From positions 1 to 9,167 of the forward strand of contig JACMJO010000532.1 in the NCBI GenBank assembly GCA_014380605.1: 9,167 nt of DNA, written 5' to 3'. The notes beneath the pieces are model-generated. The model saw only the letters and a program-made list of their open reading frames with translations. It was not told the DNA's origin and did no database searches. Numbering within the stretch: position 1 is the first letter of the stretch; every line of letters starts with the position of its first letter. The position numbers and the translations under genes are program-made. This document shows positions 1-6,905 of the stretch, piece by piece. The stretch comes from Fimbriimonadaceae bacterium (GTDB lineage Bacteria > Armatimonadota > Fimbriimonadia > Fimbriimonadales > Fimbriimonadaceae).

Positions 1-643
1 CGGCGTCGGCTATTGGCTGCATAGTCTTCTGCATCTGCAAGAGCGAATCAGTAAAGTTGGCGATGGAGTTCTTTTGAAGTGCCTCTGCGTCGGCAACTTG
101 TTTGGCCCTTTCGGGAAGGTGCTGTTGCGCAACTTTATCGAAGTCCTGAACTACAAACTGGAAATCCTTAACCTGGCACTCCACCCTGGTGAAGGTCACG
201 TCGTGTTCGTGAGGAGTGATCCGGTCGAGGGTATCTCCGGTCCATTTGACATCGAAAAGCTCCAATTTCCCCCTCAACCGCCTTGCATCTTCCGATATGG
301 CAAGGCTGAGGTCACGCTGGACCAGGCGCTCACTGATTTGCCGTTGGATGGAGCTAGGAGCGCCGGGAAAATCGATACCCAATACCTCTGATTTCGCCGA
401 GACGAAGTTTGCACTGACAAGGCCAATGAACGGGTTCCTCGAGCCTGGCAGGTAGATCAACGTTTCGGACTTGTCCGTTTGGGACATAAACACATAGCCC
501 TTCGAGGGCCCCCACGTCTCACCGTTTGGATAGGTGTACTTACCCGCCTCAAACAGGTAGAGCCCGCCAAAGCGGGGCACCTGCGAAGTTGAAGCGCCAC
601 CACCAAACACTAAGACACCGATCGCTGCAAGCAAAACACTCAT
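1..643 (-). CDS. Putative secreted protein of unknown function (partial, N-terminal 214 residues)
   Basis: This open frame runs without a stop from an ATG at 643 to the left edge, so the gene's 3' end is missing. The product begins MSVLLAAIGVLVFGGGAS, a hydrophobic leader with no basic residue, and the likely mature part starts near residue 18-21 (TSQVPR). The remainder is soluble and mixed alpha/beta. Its first half contains a GGLYLFEAGKYTYPNGETWGP stretch, and residues about 180-212 look like an amphipathic helix rich in Ala, Gln and charged residues. An in-frame stop lies at 659-661, so the start cannot be much further upstream. AGGA lies 7 bases before the ATG, and a good promoter sits behind it. 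I recognise no family. An extracytoplasmic location is inferred only from the leader. The antisense frames over this stretch are shorter and lack start signals. Confidence 0.8.
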   Translation of the reverse strand, partial: MSVLLAAIGVLVFGGGASTSQVPRFGGLYLFEAGKYTYPNGETWGPSKGYVFMSQTDKSETLIYLPGSRNPFIGLVSANFVSAKSEVLGIDFPGAPSSIQRQISERLVQRDLSLAISEDARRLRGKLELFDVKWTGDTLDRITPHEHDVTFTRVECQVKDFQFVVQDFDKVAQQHLPERAKQVADAEALQKNSIANFTDSLLQMQKTMQPIADA

Positions 644-660
644 TGGAAGATCCTGCAGTC

Positions 661-689
661 ATTGTACAGAGTCCTCAGCAGAGTTGCAA
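661..689 (-). promoter_or_regulatory. Sigma70-like promoter for the leftmost minus-strand gene
   Basis: Read on the minus strand, TTGCAA (684-689) and TACAAT (661-666) are separated by 17 bases, matching the -35/-10 consensus at 4/6 and 5/6 positions. Transcription would begin near 653-654. That gives a leader of only about 10 bases, with its AGGA Shine-Dalgarno sequence close to the 5' end. The spacing is ideal, but no transcript data are available here. Confidence 0.6.
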
Positions 690-754
690 TTGTATAACGG
701 CTGCCAATGGTGCGTAACCGGGTGACCGGCAGTCCGTCCGAACAGTAAGAAATC

Positions 755-759
755 GGAGG
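755..759 (+). promoter_or_regulatory. Strong Shine-Dalgarno (GGAGG) for the ARPP-1 gene
   Basis: GGAGG ends 6 bases before the ATG at 766. It is the clearest ribosome binding site in the window. It contrasts with several neighbours that have none, and it fixes the start of this gene. Confidence 0.85.
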
Positions 760-765
760 AACGTT

Positions 766-1809
766 ATGCCAACCCTATTACTCATTGCGGCAGTTGCCTT
801 GAACCCAGCCAAAGAGGTCGTGGCCAATCATGCCAACCTCACCATCTATCCTTTCTATGAAAGCAATAGCATCCCTACAGGCGACTACATCTCTCTGGAC
901 GACGGACTTAAGCAAGGCACGGTGATCATCACAGAAGCCGGTGGCACGGGCGGTCCTCCCCTGATTCGGAACCGGCCCCCCAACGCGAACGTGAACAACT
1001 CCAATCAAAGGATTCAGCAACAGGTTCAGGGCCAATCTCGCGGCGCTACGGTTAACACCCTTTGGCTGACCAACCGGAGCGGCAAGAAGCTTCTGATCTT
1101 GACCGGCGAGATCGTAAGCGGAGGAAAACAGGATCGCATTATCCAGAAGGACACATTGGTCCCTTCCTCCAAGGAGCCGATTAATGTCGACGTCTTCTGC
1201 GTGGAGCAGAACCGCTGGCAAGCGTCGAACAATAACTATCAATTTAGCGCTGGCGGACTCGGAGGCGGCGGTGGACTCGCCGATCCATCCCTACGCGGCA
1301 AGGCACAGCATGACCGTAGCCAATCGGCCGTTTGGAGCCAAGTGGATTCTTCCCTTGGCAAGCTAAAAACCGAGAATTCGACGAAGACCTATCAAGCAAA
1401 CCTGAACAGCCCAAAGGTCAAGCAGTCGGTGGATGCCTATGTAATTGGAATCCAAAGGCAGTTTTCGATGGACAAGGCAGTTGGCGTCGCAGTGGCAGTG
1501 AACGGACGAATGGTTTGGATGGACCGCTTTGCCAATAATCAGCTCTTCCGGAAATACTGGCCCAAGATGATCAAGTCCTACGCCTTGGAGGCTATGCAAG
1601 CCGCCGAGCGGGCTCCCTCGCCAAAGCCTCCGACCTATGACGAGGCGATGCGATATGCAGAAGCTAGAGACGGCAAGATGACCCATGAGGCAGAAGACGG
1701 GGTTTGGAAGTTGATTAAGATCGATGGCAAGAGCCATGTGATCTATGAACTAGAGGATCTGGCCGCGAAGCAAGCGATCGTCGTACACGCCAGCAAGATG
1801 GCAAAGTGA
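766..1809 (+). CDS. ARPP-1 domain protein, probably exported
   Basis: The 347-residue product matches the ARPP-1 (ARG and Rhodanese-Phosphatase-superfamily-associated Protein) domain family, whose molecular role is not established. Visible hallmarks are an N-terminal LTIYPFYE strand followed by YISLDDGLKQGTVIITEAG. Next come TGEIVSGGKQDR at 113-124 (family pattern GExxxGxKQxR), FCVEQNRW at 144-151, and QSAVW at 186-190 before a small-residue linker and helices. A Gly-rich loop lies around 160-170. Residues about 285-347 form an extra C-terminal tail, beginning with a TYDEAMRYAE helix, that may be lineage-specific. The N-terminus MPTLLLIAAVALNPA is a short hydrophobic leader without a basic residue, which suggests export. 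An in-frame stop at 715-717 with no other start codon before 766 fixes the start. The family call is firm. The function and the location are inference. Confidence 0.82.
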   Translation: MPTLLLIAAVALNPAKEVVANHANLTIYPFYESNSIPTGDYISLDDGLKQGTVIITEAGGTGGPPLIRNRPPNANVNNSNQRIQQQVQGQSRGATVNTLWLTNRSGKKLLILTGEIVSGGKQDRIIQKDTLVPSSKEPINVDVFCVEQNRWQASNNNYQFSAGGLGGGGGLADPSLRGKAQHDRSQSAVWSQVDSSLGKLKTENSTKTYQANLNSPKVKQSVDAYVIGIQRQFSMDKAVGVAVAVNGRMVWMDRFANNQLFRKYWPKMIKSYALEAMQAAERAPSPKPPTYDEAMRYAEARDGKMTHEAEDGVWKLIKIDGKSHVIYELEDLAAKQAIVVHASKMAK

Positions 1810-1830
1810 TTTAGCCAACAGTCAACGACT

Positions 1831-1886
1831 AGCCGATCAATACGGCTTTCGAGAAGTGGGGCCAACAGCTTTTACGCCCCGCTTCT
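1831..1886 (+). terminator. Tandem weak hairpins between convergent genes
   Basis: Two hairpins fill the gap between the ARPP-1 stop and the end of the minus-strand operon. The first pairs AGCCG (1831-1835) with CGGCT (1843-1847) across 7 bases and is followed by TTTC. The second pairs AGAAGTGGGG (1852-1861) with CCCCGCTTCT (1877-1886), ten pairs including one G-U, with a 15-base loop and only a short T run after it. Their position supports a shared terminator, but neither has a full U-tract, so termination may be partial or Rho-dependent. Confidence 0.4.
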
Positions 1887-1892
1887 TTAGCT

Positions 1893-2156
1893 CTACTCGC
1901 CAAGCCACTCCCCGGCAATCCAAACGACAAGCCAAACTAGGCATATGGCGATCACATCGATCCTAGGATCGAGGCGGATTATCGACCTGCCAACCTGCAA
2001 TTCAAGCAACAGGCTGAACATGAAAGCCAGTGCCAGTGCCAGTGCGACGAATCTATGCTTCGCCATCAGTCTTCGATTCTCTACGCTCAATGTCGATCTA
2101 ACCAGGCGGTATAGAATCCAGCCCAGAATTGATAGGAGCAGGACGATACTGATCAT
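1893..2156 (-). CDS. Small three-helix membrane protein, translationally coupled
   Basis: The 87-residue product has three hydrophobic segments, at about 2-16, 36-51 and 66-82. The first two are separated by a basic loop (residues 17-35, six Arg/Lys), which by the positive-inside rule is cytoplasmic. Its ATG shares one base with the TAA stop of the upstream gene (TAATG at 2154-2158). The nearest GGAG lies about 13 bases upstream, so translation probably depends on coupling to the upstream gene. Helix 2 is encoded across three copies of a six-base repeat and reads VALALALAF. I do not recognise a family. The size and pairing with a peptidoglycan-binding protein resemble a holin or an accessory membrane partner, but nothing in the sequence proves either. 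Confidence 0.72.
   Translation of the reverse strand: MISIVLLLSILGWILYRLVRSTLSVENRRLMAKHRFVALALALAFMFSLLLELQVGRSIIRLDPRIDVIAICLVWLVVWIAGEWLGE
2026..2043. repeat. Three tandem copies of a hexanucleotide (GCCAGT)
   Basis: GCCAGT occurs three times head-to-tail, inside the second transmembrane helix of the small membrane protein. On the coding strand it gives alternating Ala-Leu. A change in copy number would keep the frame and alter helix length by two residues per unit. Confidence 0.75.
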
Positions 2157-3064
2157 TAAGTCAGTTTCACTCCGAGTGCTTCGGCGGTTTGTGACCCACA
2201 GATGCCGTCGTCGCCTCCCTTTCCGAAAGTTGCCTCTTGAAATCCCAACAATGCCCGAAGCGACCGAGGGCCGAAGTCGCCATCTAGCTTGCCCTCGTAA
2301 AAATCCTTCGCCTTCAATCCCGCTTGAATCCGCTTGGCTCGCTCGCCCTTTGAGCCATAGCGAACGCGCTCCGTGCCCTCCGGGCCTGAGAGCACCAGCC
2401 TCCGAATCTCGCCACCGTTGAAAAGGCCATACCCAAACGACTGCTGTTTCAGCTTATAGCCCCGCTCTTGAAACGTCCGCCATGGACCCGTAGCTGGAGC
2501 GTCGCCCCTGCTTTCACATTTGGGATAGCCCACCACGACCTGACAGCCAGCACTGCTAAAACTGCCGTCCAAGCCAGGACTCCACCCGGCATGAAGGTTG
2601 TCGGCAGGATTCACGATCTCCACGCGATCATCGCCATCGTAGTCCAAATCGTCTGCAGACCGACGGGTGGGTCGGGAAGCGCTTTGCCTCCAGGCCTCAT
2701 GTCCCGTCCTGGTCCCCGCCTTGTGCCAGCCTTTGCGATAGTCGGAATAGAATCCGGTTAGAAGCTGATTGGCACCGGACCCGTTGCGCTTCCTTGCCGC
2801 CTCGATCGAACTCTCGTGAGGGACGGTGGAGCCGGGAAACACGGCGAAGGTGCGGCTCTTTGGGCTCCATTGCACCAATGTGCATCGCGGGTGGAGATGA
2901 TCCACGGTCGCGACTGCCAACTGGTGTTCGATTCCCTCGGCTTGATCGCCAGGGTTTACTGGAAGGCAGCCTCGCAATCCGACAAAAACCATAGCGTCGG
3001 CGGCATAGGGAAACTCGTTCAGTTGGAAAAGCTGGGCAAGATGCTCGGAGGTTAATTTGAACAT
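2156..3064 (-). CDS. Peptidoglycan-binding protein with possible L,D-transpeptidase-like Cys site
   Basis: I place the start at the ATG at 3064, giving 302 residues (MFKLTSEHL...). The open frame extends further to a TTG at 3217, but the extra 51 residues are low-quality and overlap the promoter. Residues 237-300 form a peptidoglycan-binding type 1 repeat: YGSKGERAKRIQAGL, then DGDFGPRSLRALLGFQ at 261-276 and DGICGSQTAEALG near the end. The larger N-terminal part has conserved-looking blocks: FPGSTVPH (76-83), GANQLLTGFY (97-106), DDLDYDGDD (138-146) and NLHAGWSPG (157-164). SSAGCQVVVGYPKC follows at 170-183. A His (158) followed by Ser-x-Gly-Cys (Cys174) recalls the YkuD-type L,D-transpeptidase site, though the match is distant. 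There is no signal peptide, so the route to the wall is unexplained. It is coupled to the small membrane gene downstream. Confidence 0.78.
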   Translation of the reverse strand: MFKLTSEHLAQLFQLNEFPYAADAMVFVGLRGCLPVNPGDQAEGIEHQLAVATVDHLHPRCTLVQWSPKSRTFAVFPGSTVPHESSIEAARKRNGSGANQLLTGFYSDYRKGWHKAGTRTGHEAWRQSASRPTRRSADDLDYDGDDRVEIVNPADNLHAGWSPGLDGSFSSAGCQVVVGYPKCESRGDAPATGPWRTFQERGYKLKQQSFGYGLFNGGEIRRLVLSGPEGTERVRYGSKGERAKRIQAGLKAKDFYEGKLDGDFGPRSLRALLGFQEATFGKGGDDGICGSQTAEALGVKLT

Positions 3065-3071
3065 ACACCTA

Positions 3072-3099
3072 ATTAGAGCGCGAAATCGCTTTTTGTCAA
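3072..3099 (-). promoter_or_regulatory. Near-consensus promoter placing transcription start at the ATG
   Basis: On the minus strand a perfect TTGACA (3094-3099) is followed after 16 bases by TCTAAT (3072-3077, 5/6 match to TATAAT). Seven bases separate the -10 from the ATG at 3064, so transcription would begin at or within a base of the start codon. The mRNA would be leaderless. A small inverted repeat, GCGA/TCGC (3080-3089), lies in the spacer and could be an operator. Confidence 0.65.
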
Positions 3100-3177
3100 C
3101 TAGCATTTTTCGGTTTCTTCGAGAATTGGGCGTTTGGTCACATGGCTTGCTGGCCAAGCGGTCTGACTCCGTCGCAC

Positions 3178-3208
3178 TTGTTAGTTCAGACGTGTAATCC
3201 CGTATAAT
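3178..3208 (+). promoter_or_regulatory. Consensus -10 (TATAAT) eight bases before the mannosidase ATG
   Basis: A perfect TATAAT at 3203-3208 sits 8 bases before the ATG at 3217. There is no Shine-Dalgarno sequence in between (CTGGCCCA). The best -35 is TTGTTA (3178-3183) with a long 19-base spacer, so the -35 is weak. The geometry predicts a leaderless or nearly leaderless mRNA. Confidence 0.55.
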
Positions 3209-3216
3209 CTGGCCCA

Positions 3217-5691
3217 ATGCTCCGAACGACTTATCTCCACTCCGGCTGGGAGTTTGCTGAAGCTGGCTGGCAAAAAGGTGGAGACGAATATCTTGCTTCC
3301 CCGGGCTGGCTCTCTGCCCAAGTCCCAGGGCACGTTCATGTCGACCTTGTGAAGCACGGCATTATCGCCGATCCGTTCTCGGGCATGAACGAATTGGGTT
3401 GCCAGTGGATCGATGAGCGAGATTGGAGCTATCGCACGACGTTCGAATGGCGACCCGATCCAGAGAACCCTCGGCGGATATTGCATTTCGAAGGGCTGGA
3501 TACCGTTTGCGAGGTTTTCCTGAACGATGCAAAGATCGCTGACCACGACAACATGTTTCTCCCTCTGGAAGCGGATGTCACCGAGTCCTTAGTCGCTGGT
3601 ACTAATACGATTCGCATTGACTTTCAGAGCGCGGTGAGAGTGGGACGTGAACGTCGAGAAGCCTACTTCAAAGAGCAGGGTTTGCCTCTGGATACGGAAC
3701 GCTTCTCCGAGCGTCCGTTCATCCGTAAAGCCCAGTATATGTCCGGCTGGGATTGGGGACCTCGGCTCGTAAGTTGCGGTGTTTGGAAGCCAGTCAAATT
3801 GGTCGAGTGCCAAGCACGGATCGCCGACGTAAAGGTTCAGGCAAAGGCCGTCGCCGGTAGCAAGTTTCGACTTGACATCGAGAGTAGTTGGAGCGAAGGA
3901 AGCGATTACATAGTTCTCCACGAGATCATCGCCGATGGTCAACTAGTTGACCGATTCCACGATGACGGCGGGTGCGAGATCCACATCCCGGCCAGGATCC
4001 CTCAGGCCCCAATCGTCGCTCACGTGGTAACCAGCCTTTTCGATGGAACGGTCGAGGAAGGTGAACTTCTCGACGAGGTCGTCACCCCGATTCCGACTTC
4101 CTCGGTACAACTGTTGCAAGAAGCTGATGAGTATGGCGAGTCCTTTGAATTCGTACTCAACGGCAAGAAGATTTGGGCGCGCGGGGCCAACTGGATTCCT
4201 GACCACTCCTTTCCCTCCACCGTTACACGGGCTCAGTACCGAGACCGTCTTGAGAAAGCCAAGGACATGGGCTTCAACATGCTCCGAGTCTGGGGTGGCG
4301 GGCTCTATGAATCGGATGACTTTTACGAGTTGTGCGACGAATTAGGGATTCTCGTCTGGCAGGACTTTCCCTTTGGCTGTAGCTATTATCCTGACACCGG
4401 GGCATGGCTGGATGAGGTCAGAAAGGAAGCTGAATTTCATGTCAAACGGCTCCGCAACCATCCTTGCCTGGCTCTGTGGTGTGGAAACAACGAGAATGAG
4501 GAGATGAACTACTCCAAATGGGGTAGGTCAGCAAGCCACCCACCCCGCTACTACGGTGAAAACTTCTACAACGACGTTTTGCCGGATGCAGTAGCCCGCC
4601 TCGATCCCAAAACTTCCTACATCCGTACGAGCCCGATCGGAAATGCCCCGGTCGACGACCCCGTGGCAGTTAAGCAACAGGGCCCAAATTCGGGAGGCTA
4701 CGGGGACCAGCATTGCTGGGACGTATGGCATGGACGCGGCGATTGGAAGCACTATGCCGAGTCCACCGGTCGATTCAGCAGCGAGTACGGTTTTGGTTCT
4801 TCATGCTCTCTTGCTACCTGGGACAAAGTCCTGGACGAGTGGGCGGAAGACTATCCGTTCAGCATGGATGACGCCGTCTTGAAGTGGCACGATAAAACTC
4901 GAAAAGGTTGGGAAACCTTTGTAGGCTATACCAAGCTCCACTATCCCGAGTCTAAGATGCTCTCGGACTGGGTTTACTACTCGCAGCTCAATCAACGCGA
5001 CGCGCTTCGATTGGGAGTCGAGCATTATCGCCGTTCCGCTTTTTGCCGAGGCTCGCTGATTTGGCAGTTGAACGACTGTTGGCCCGTCCAGAGTTGGGCA
5101 ATCTTAGACTCAGACGGCAACTACAAAGCCCTGGCCTATGAACTGCGCCGACTCTATGCCGATCACTTGCTAAGTATCGAGAGGCACAACGATGCCGTCA
5201 AGGTCCACGCGATCAACGACGATGGTGAAGACGTCTCCGACTCGGTCAGCCTCGATGCCTACGAGCTTTCGACCGGCAAGCACCTGGGCCAAATCGGCAC
5301 AGCTTCTTTTGAACTTGGCGGGGATGATCGGAAGGTTGTCTTGGAAGCGTCGGTGAAGGGCCTTTCCGTGCCGGATACTCTTCTGGTGGCCAGTTGGGGC
5401 GAGAACTTAGCGTGGCAACTGCTAGCTGAGCCCAAGAATGCTCGGTTTGCGCCACCGACCCCGATCGAGGCAACCTTGCACTATGACGGCTTCTTGGTAC
5501 TCAGCGTCAGCCAGCCCGTGGTCGACCTGATGGTAACGGATACGAACGATGTTCAGTTCATGGTGGACAACTTTGCCACGGTGCCTCAGGCAGCAAAGTT
5601 TGCCTTGCGCTATGAGGGCGATGGAGAGGGTTTGAAGGCGCGGTCATTGGCAGGTTGGCATGAGGTGAGGGTGACCAAATCGCCGATTTGA
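3217..5691 (+). CDS. Beta-mannosidase, glycoside hydrolase family 2
   Basis: The 824-residue product is a full-length family 2 beta-mannosidase, which removes terminal beta-D-mannosyl residues from the non-reducing ends of oligosaccharides such as mannan or N-glycan fragments. The N-terminal sugar-binding jelly roll carries VPGHVHVDL, DPFSGMNE and the mannosidase signature WDWGP (178-182). An Ig-like domain follows (about 195-290), then the TIM barrel (about 292-630) with RVWGGG at 357-362. The acid/base is Glu426 in CGNNENEE and the nucleophile is Glu523 in SSEYGFGS. HCWDVWHG and WQLNDCWP (616-623) also line the site. C-terminal beta-sandwich domains complete the protein. No signal peptide is present, so it should be cytoplasmic and act on imported oligosaccharides. 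The start is set by strong homology from about residue 7 and by the -10 hexamer just upstream. No transporter or other glycan gene lies beside it. Confidence 0.95.
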   Translation: MLRTTYLHSGWEFAEAGWQKGGDEYLASPGWLSAQVPGHVHVDLVKHGIIADPFSGMNELGCQWIDERDWSYRTTFEWRPDPENPRRILHFEGLDTVCEVFLNDAKIADHDNMFLPLEADVTESLVAGTNTIRIDFQSAVRVGRERREAYFKEQGLPLDTERFSERPFIRKAQYMSGWDWGPRLVSCGVWKPVKLVECQARIADVKVQAKAVAGSKFRLDIESSWSEGSDYIVLHEIIADGQLVDRFHDDGGCEIHIPARIPQAPIVAHVVTSLFDGTVEEGELLDEVVTPIPTSSVQLLQEADEYGESFEFVLNGKKIWARGANWIPDHSFPSTVTRAQYRDRLEKAKDMGFNMLRVWGGGLYESDDFYELCDELGILVWQDFPFGCSYYPDTGAWLDEVRKEAEFHVKRLRNHPCLALWCGNNENEEMNYSKWGRSASHPPRYYGENFYNDVLPDAVARLDPKTSYIRTSPIGNAPVDDPVAVKQQGPNSGGYGDQHCWDVWHGRGDWKHYAESTGRFSSEYGFGSSCSLATWDKVLDEWAEDYPFSMDDAVLKWHDKTRKGWETFVGYTKLHYPESKMLSDWVYYSQLNQRDALRLGVEHYRRSAFCRGSLIWQLNDCWPVQSWAILDSDGNYKALAYELRRLYADHLLSIERHNDAVKVHAINDDGEDVSDSVSLDAYELSTGKHLGQIGTASFELGGDDRKVVLEASVKGLSVPDTLLVASWGENLAWQLLAEPKNARFAPPTPIEATLHYDGFLVLSVSQPVVDLMVTDTNDVQFMVDNFATVPQAAKFALRYEGDGEGLKARSLAGWHEVRVTKSPI

Positions 5692-5747
5692 TGGCCGGCC
5701 CTGTTTCCGTCCTAGGACTTCGAGTTTTTGTTGCGTAGTAGTTCTCA

Positions 5748-6905
5748 ATGTTTACCCTTGCCCTCCTTCTTGCCGCTGGTCCAATTGCACAAAAACCAAT
5801 TGTTGAGATCAATTTTGAGATGGTGGGGAACCGGATTTACTTGCCTGCCAAGCTTAATGGAAGGAATCTATCGGCAATCTTCGACACCGGAGCGGGTGCA
5901 TCGGCCGTCGACCTGGGCCTGGCGGATGAATTGAAGATTCCCGGGGACCAACGGATCCAAGCGGGCGGGGTCGGGACGGCTCAGGTGTTTGGAAGAGTGC
6001 TGAACGGCGCCGACCTGGAGCTAGGCGACCAAAAGCATGTCATTCCGTACGCCATTCCCTTCGCTTCGCTCAACGGCTCAGAGGGCCGCAAATTAGAACT
6101 GATCTTAGGACATGACTTCATCAACCGTTACCTGTTTGAAGTGGACTACGCTTCCAAGACTATGCGTATCCATGCGCCAGGCACCAAGCCAAAGGATGCC
6201 GGGACGGAGATTCCAATTCGATTCATCAACGGCCATCCCCACATTCGGAGCCGGATCACCTTCGGTGGCAAAACCCACGACGTCGAGACGATGATCGACA
6301 GCGGAGCTTCGGGAGGAGGTCTGACTGGGCGATTTACGAAAGTCGTTCCAATCCCAGCCTCGGTGAAAACAACCAGCTCAACCGTTATTGGTGGCGGCGT
6401 GGGGGGCTTTGTTTCCGGAAGGTTCCTGCGTTTGGACTCGGTTGACTTGGGCGGTATCAAAGTCCAGAATCCAATTGCCAGCGTAAATGAAGCCGGTGGG
6501 GGCGCAAATGGTGCCAACGCATCCTACGACTACCTCTTGGGTGCCGAGATTCTAAAGCGATTTACCTTCACCATCGACTATCCCAACAAGCGCGTGTTTT
6601 TTAAGCCAAACGCAGACTTCGGAAGGCCTTTCGAAGCGGATAAGACCGGCCTCAGACTCCTGTCCAGCGGCCCCGACTTCCGGGCGTTCACCATTGTCGG
6701 CACCCTGCCGGGATCAACTTCCGATTTGGCGGGATTGAAGTCAGGCGACAAGCTGGTTTCCATCGACGGCGTACCGGCCACCGCCAAGACTTTGCAAGAG
6801 TGGAGAGACCACTTGCGAAATTCCACTGCCAAAGCCTGGGAATTCATCGTGGACAGAAACGGTTCGCAACTGAAGGTTCGAGTCGAGTCCAAGCCAGTTA
6901 TCTAA
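5748..6905 (+). CDS. Exported two-lobed aspartyl protease with C-terminal PDZ domain
   Basis: The 385-residue product has two retropepsin-type lobes in one chain. Lobe 1 has FDTGAGAS with Asp46 and ILGHDF with Gly121. Lobe 2 has MIDSGASG with Asp184 and LLGAEIL with Gly265. Each lobe repeats the D-T/S-G plus hydrophobic-Gly pattern, so the two Asp residues can form one pepsin-like active site. A PDZ domain follows (about 300-383) with GSTSDLAGLKSGDKLVSIDG at 322-341, which may bind C-termini of substrates or partners. The leader MFTLALLLAAGPIAQ has no basic residue. It suggests export with the protease acting in the envelope. An in-frame TAG at 5739-5741 fixes the start. There is no Shine-Dalgarno sequence. 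The gene lies 56 bases after the mannosidase on the same strand, so it may be co-transcribed. Its substrate is unknown. Confidence 0.88.
   Translation: MFTLALLLAAGPIAQKPIVEINFEMVGNRIYLPAKLNGRNLSAIFDTGAGASAVDLGLADELKIPGDQRIQAGGVGTAQVFGRVLNGADLELGDQKHVIPYAIPFASLNGSEGRKLELILGHDFINRYLFEVDYASKTMRIHAPGTKPKDAGTEIPIRFINGHPHIRSRITFGGKTHDVETMIDSGASGGGLTGRFTKVVPIPASVKTTSSTVIGGGVGGFVSGRFLRLDSVDLGGIKVQNPIASVNEAGGGANGANASYDYLLGAEILKRFTFTIDYPNKRVFFKPNADFGRPFEADKTGLRLLSSGPDFRAFTIVGTLPGSTSDLAGLKSGDKLVSIDGVPATAKTLQEWRDHLRNSTAKAWEFIVDRNGSQLKVRVESKPVI

Noticed and set aside
661..698. TATAAC at 693-698 as a plus-strand promoter for the ARPP-1 gene
   Set aside because: No -35 with acceptable spacing is present (about 25 bases to the nearest candidate), so only the minus-strand promoter in this gap is called.
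778..1242. 154-residue minus-strand open frame opposite the ARPP-1 gene
   Set aside because: It is antisense to a gene with a strong Shine-Dalgarno sequence and family motifs, and its translation matches nothing recognisable.
1945..2421. 158-residue plus-strand open frame opposite the small membrane and wall-protein genes
   Set aside because: It is Arg/Ser/Pro-rich with no domain, no ribosome binding site, and lies antisense to two coupled genes that have clear protein features.
2697..3068. 123-residue minus-strand frame starting four bases from the wall-protein start
   Set aside because: It uses a different frame within the wall-protein gene, stops early, and lacks the conserved blocks and C-terminal wall-binding repeat.
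3065..3217. Extension of the peptidoglycan-binding protein to a TTG start at 3217 (51 more residues)
   Set aside because: The added stretch has no domain character, would start inside the mannosidase gene's own start region, and would put the near-consensus TTGACA/TCTAAT promoter inside the coding sequence.
5709..5718. GTCCTAGGAC palindrome between mannosidase and protease genes as an operator or terminator
   Set aside because: It is too short to form a stable hairpin with a loop, has no T-tract, and a 10-base palindrome alone is weak evidence.
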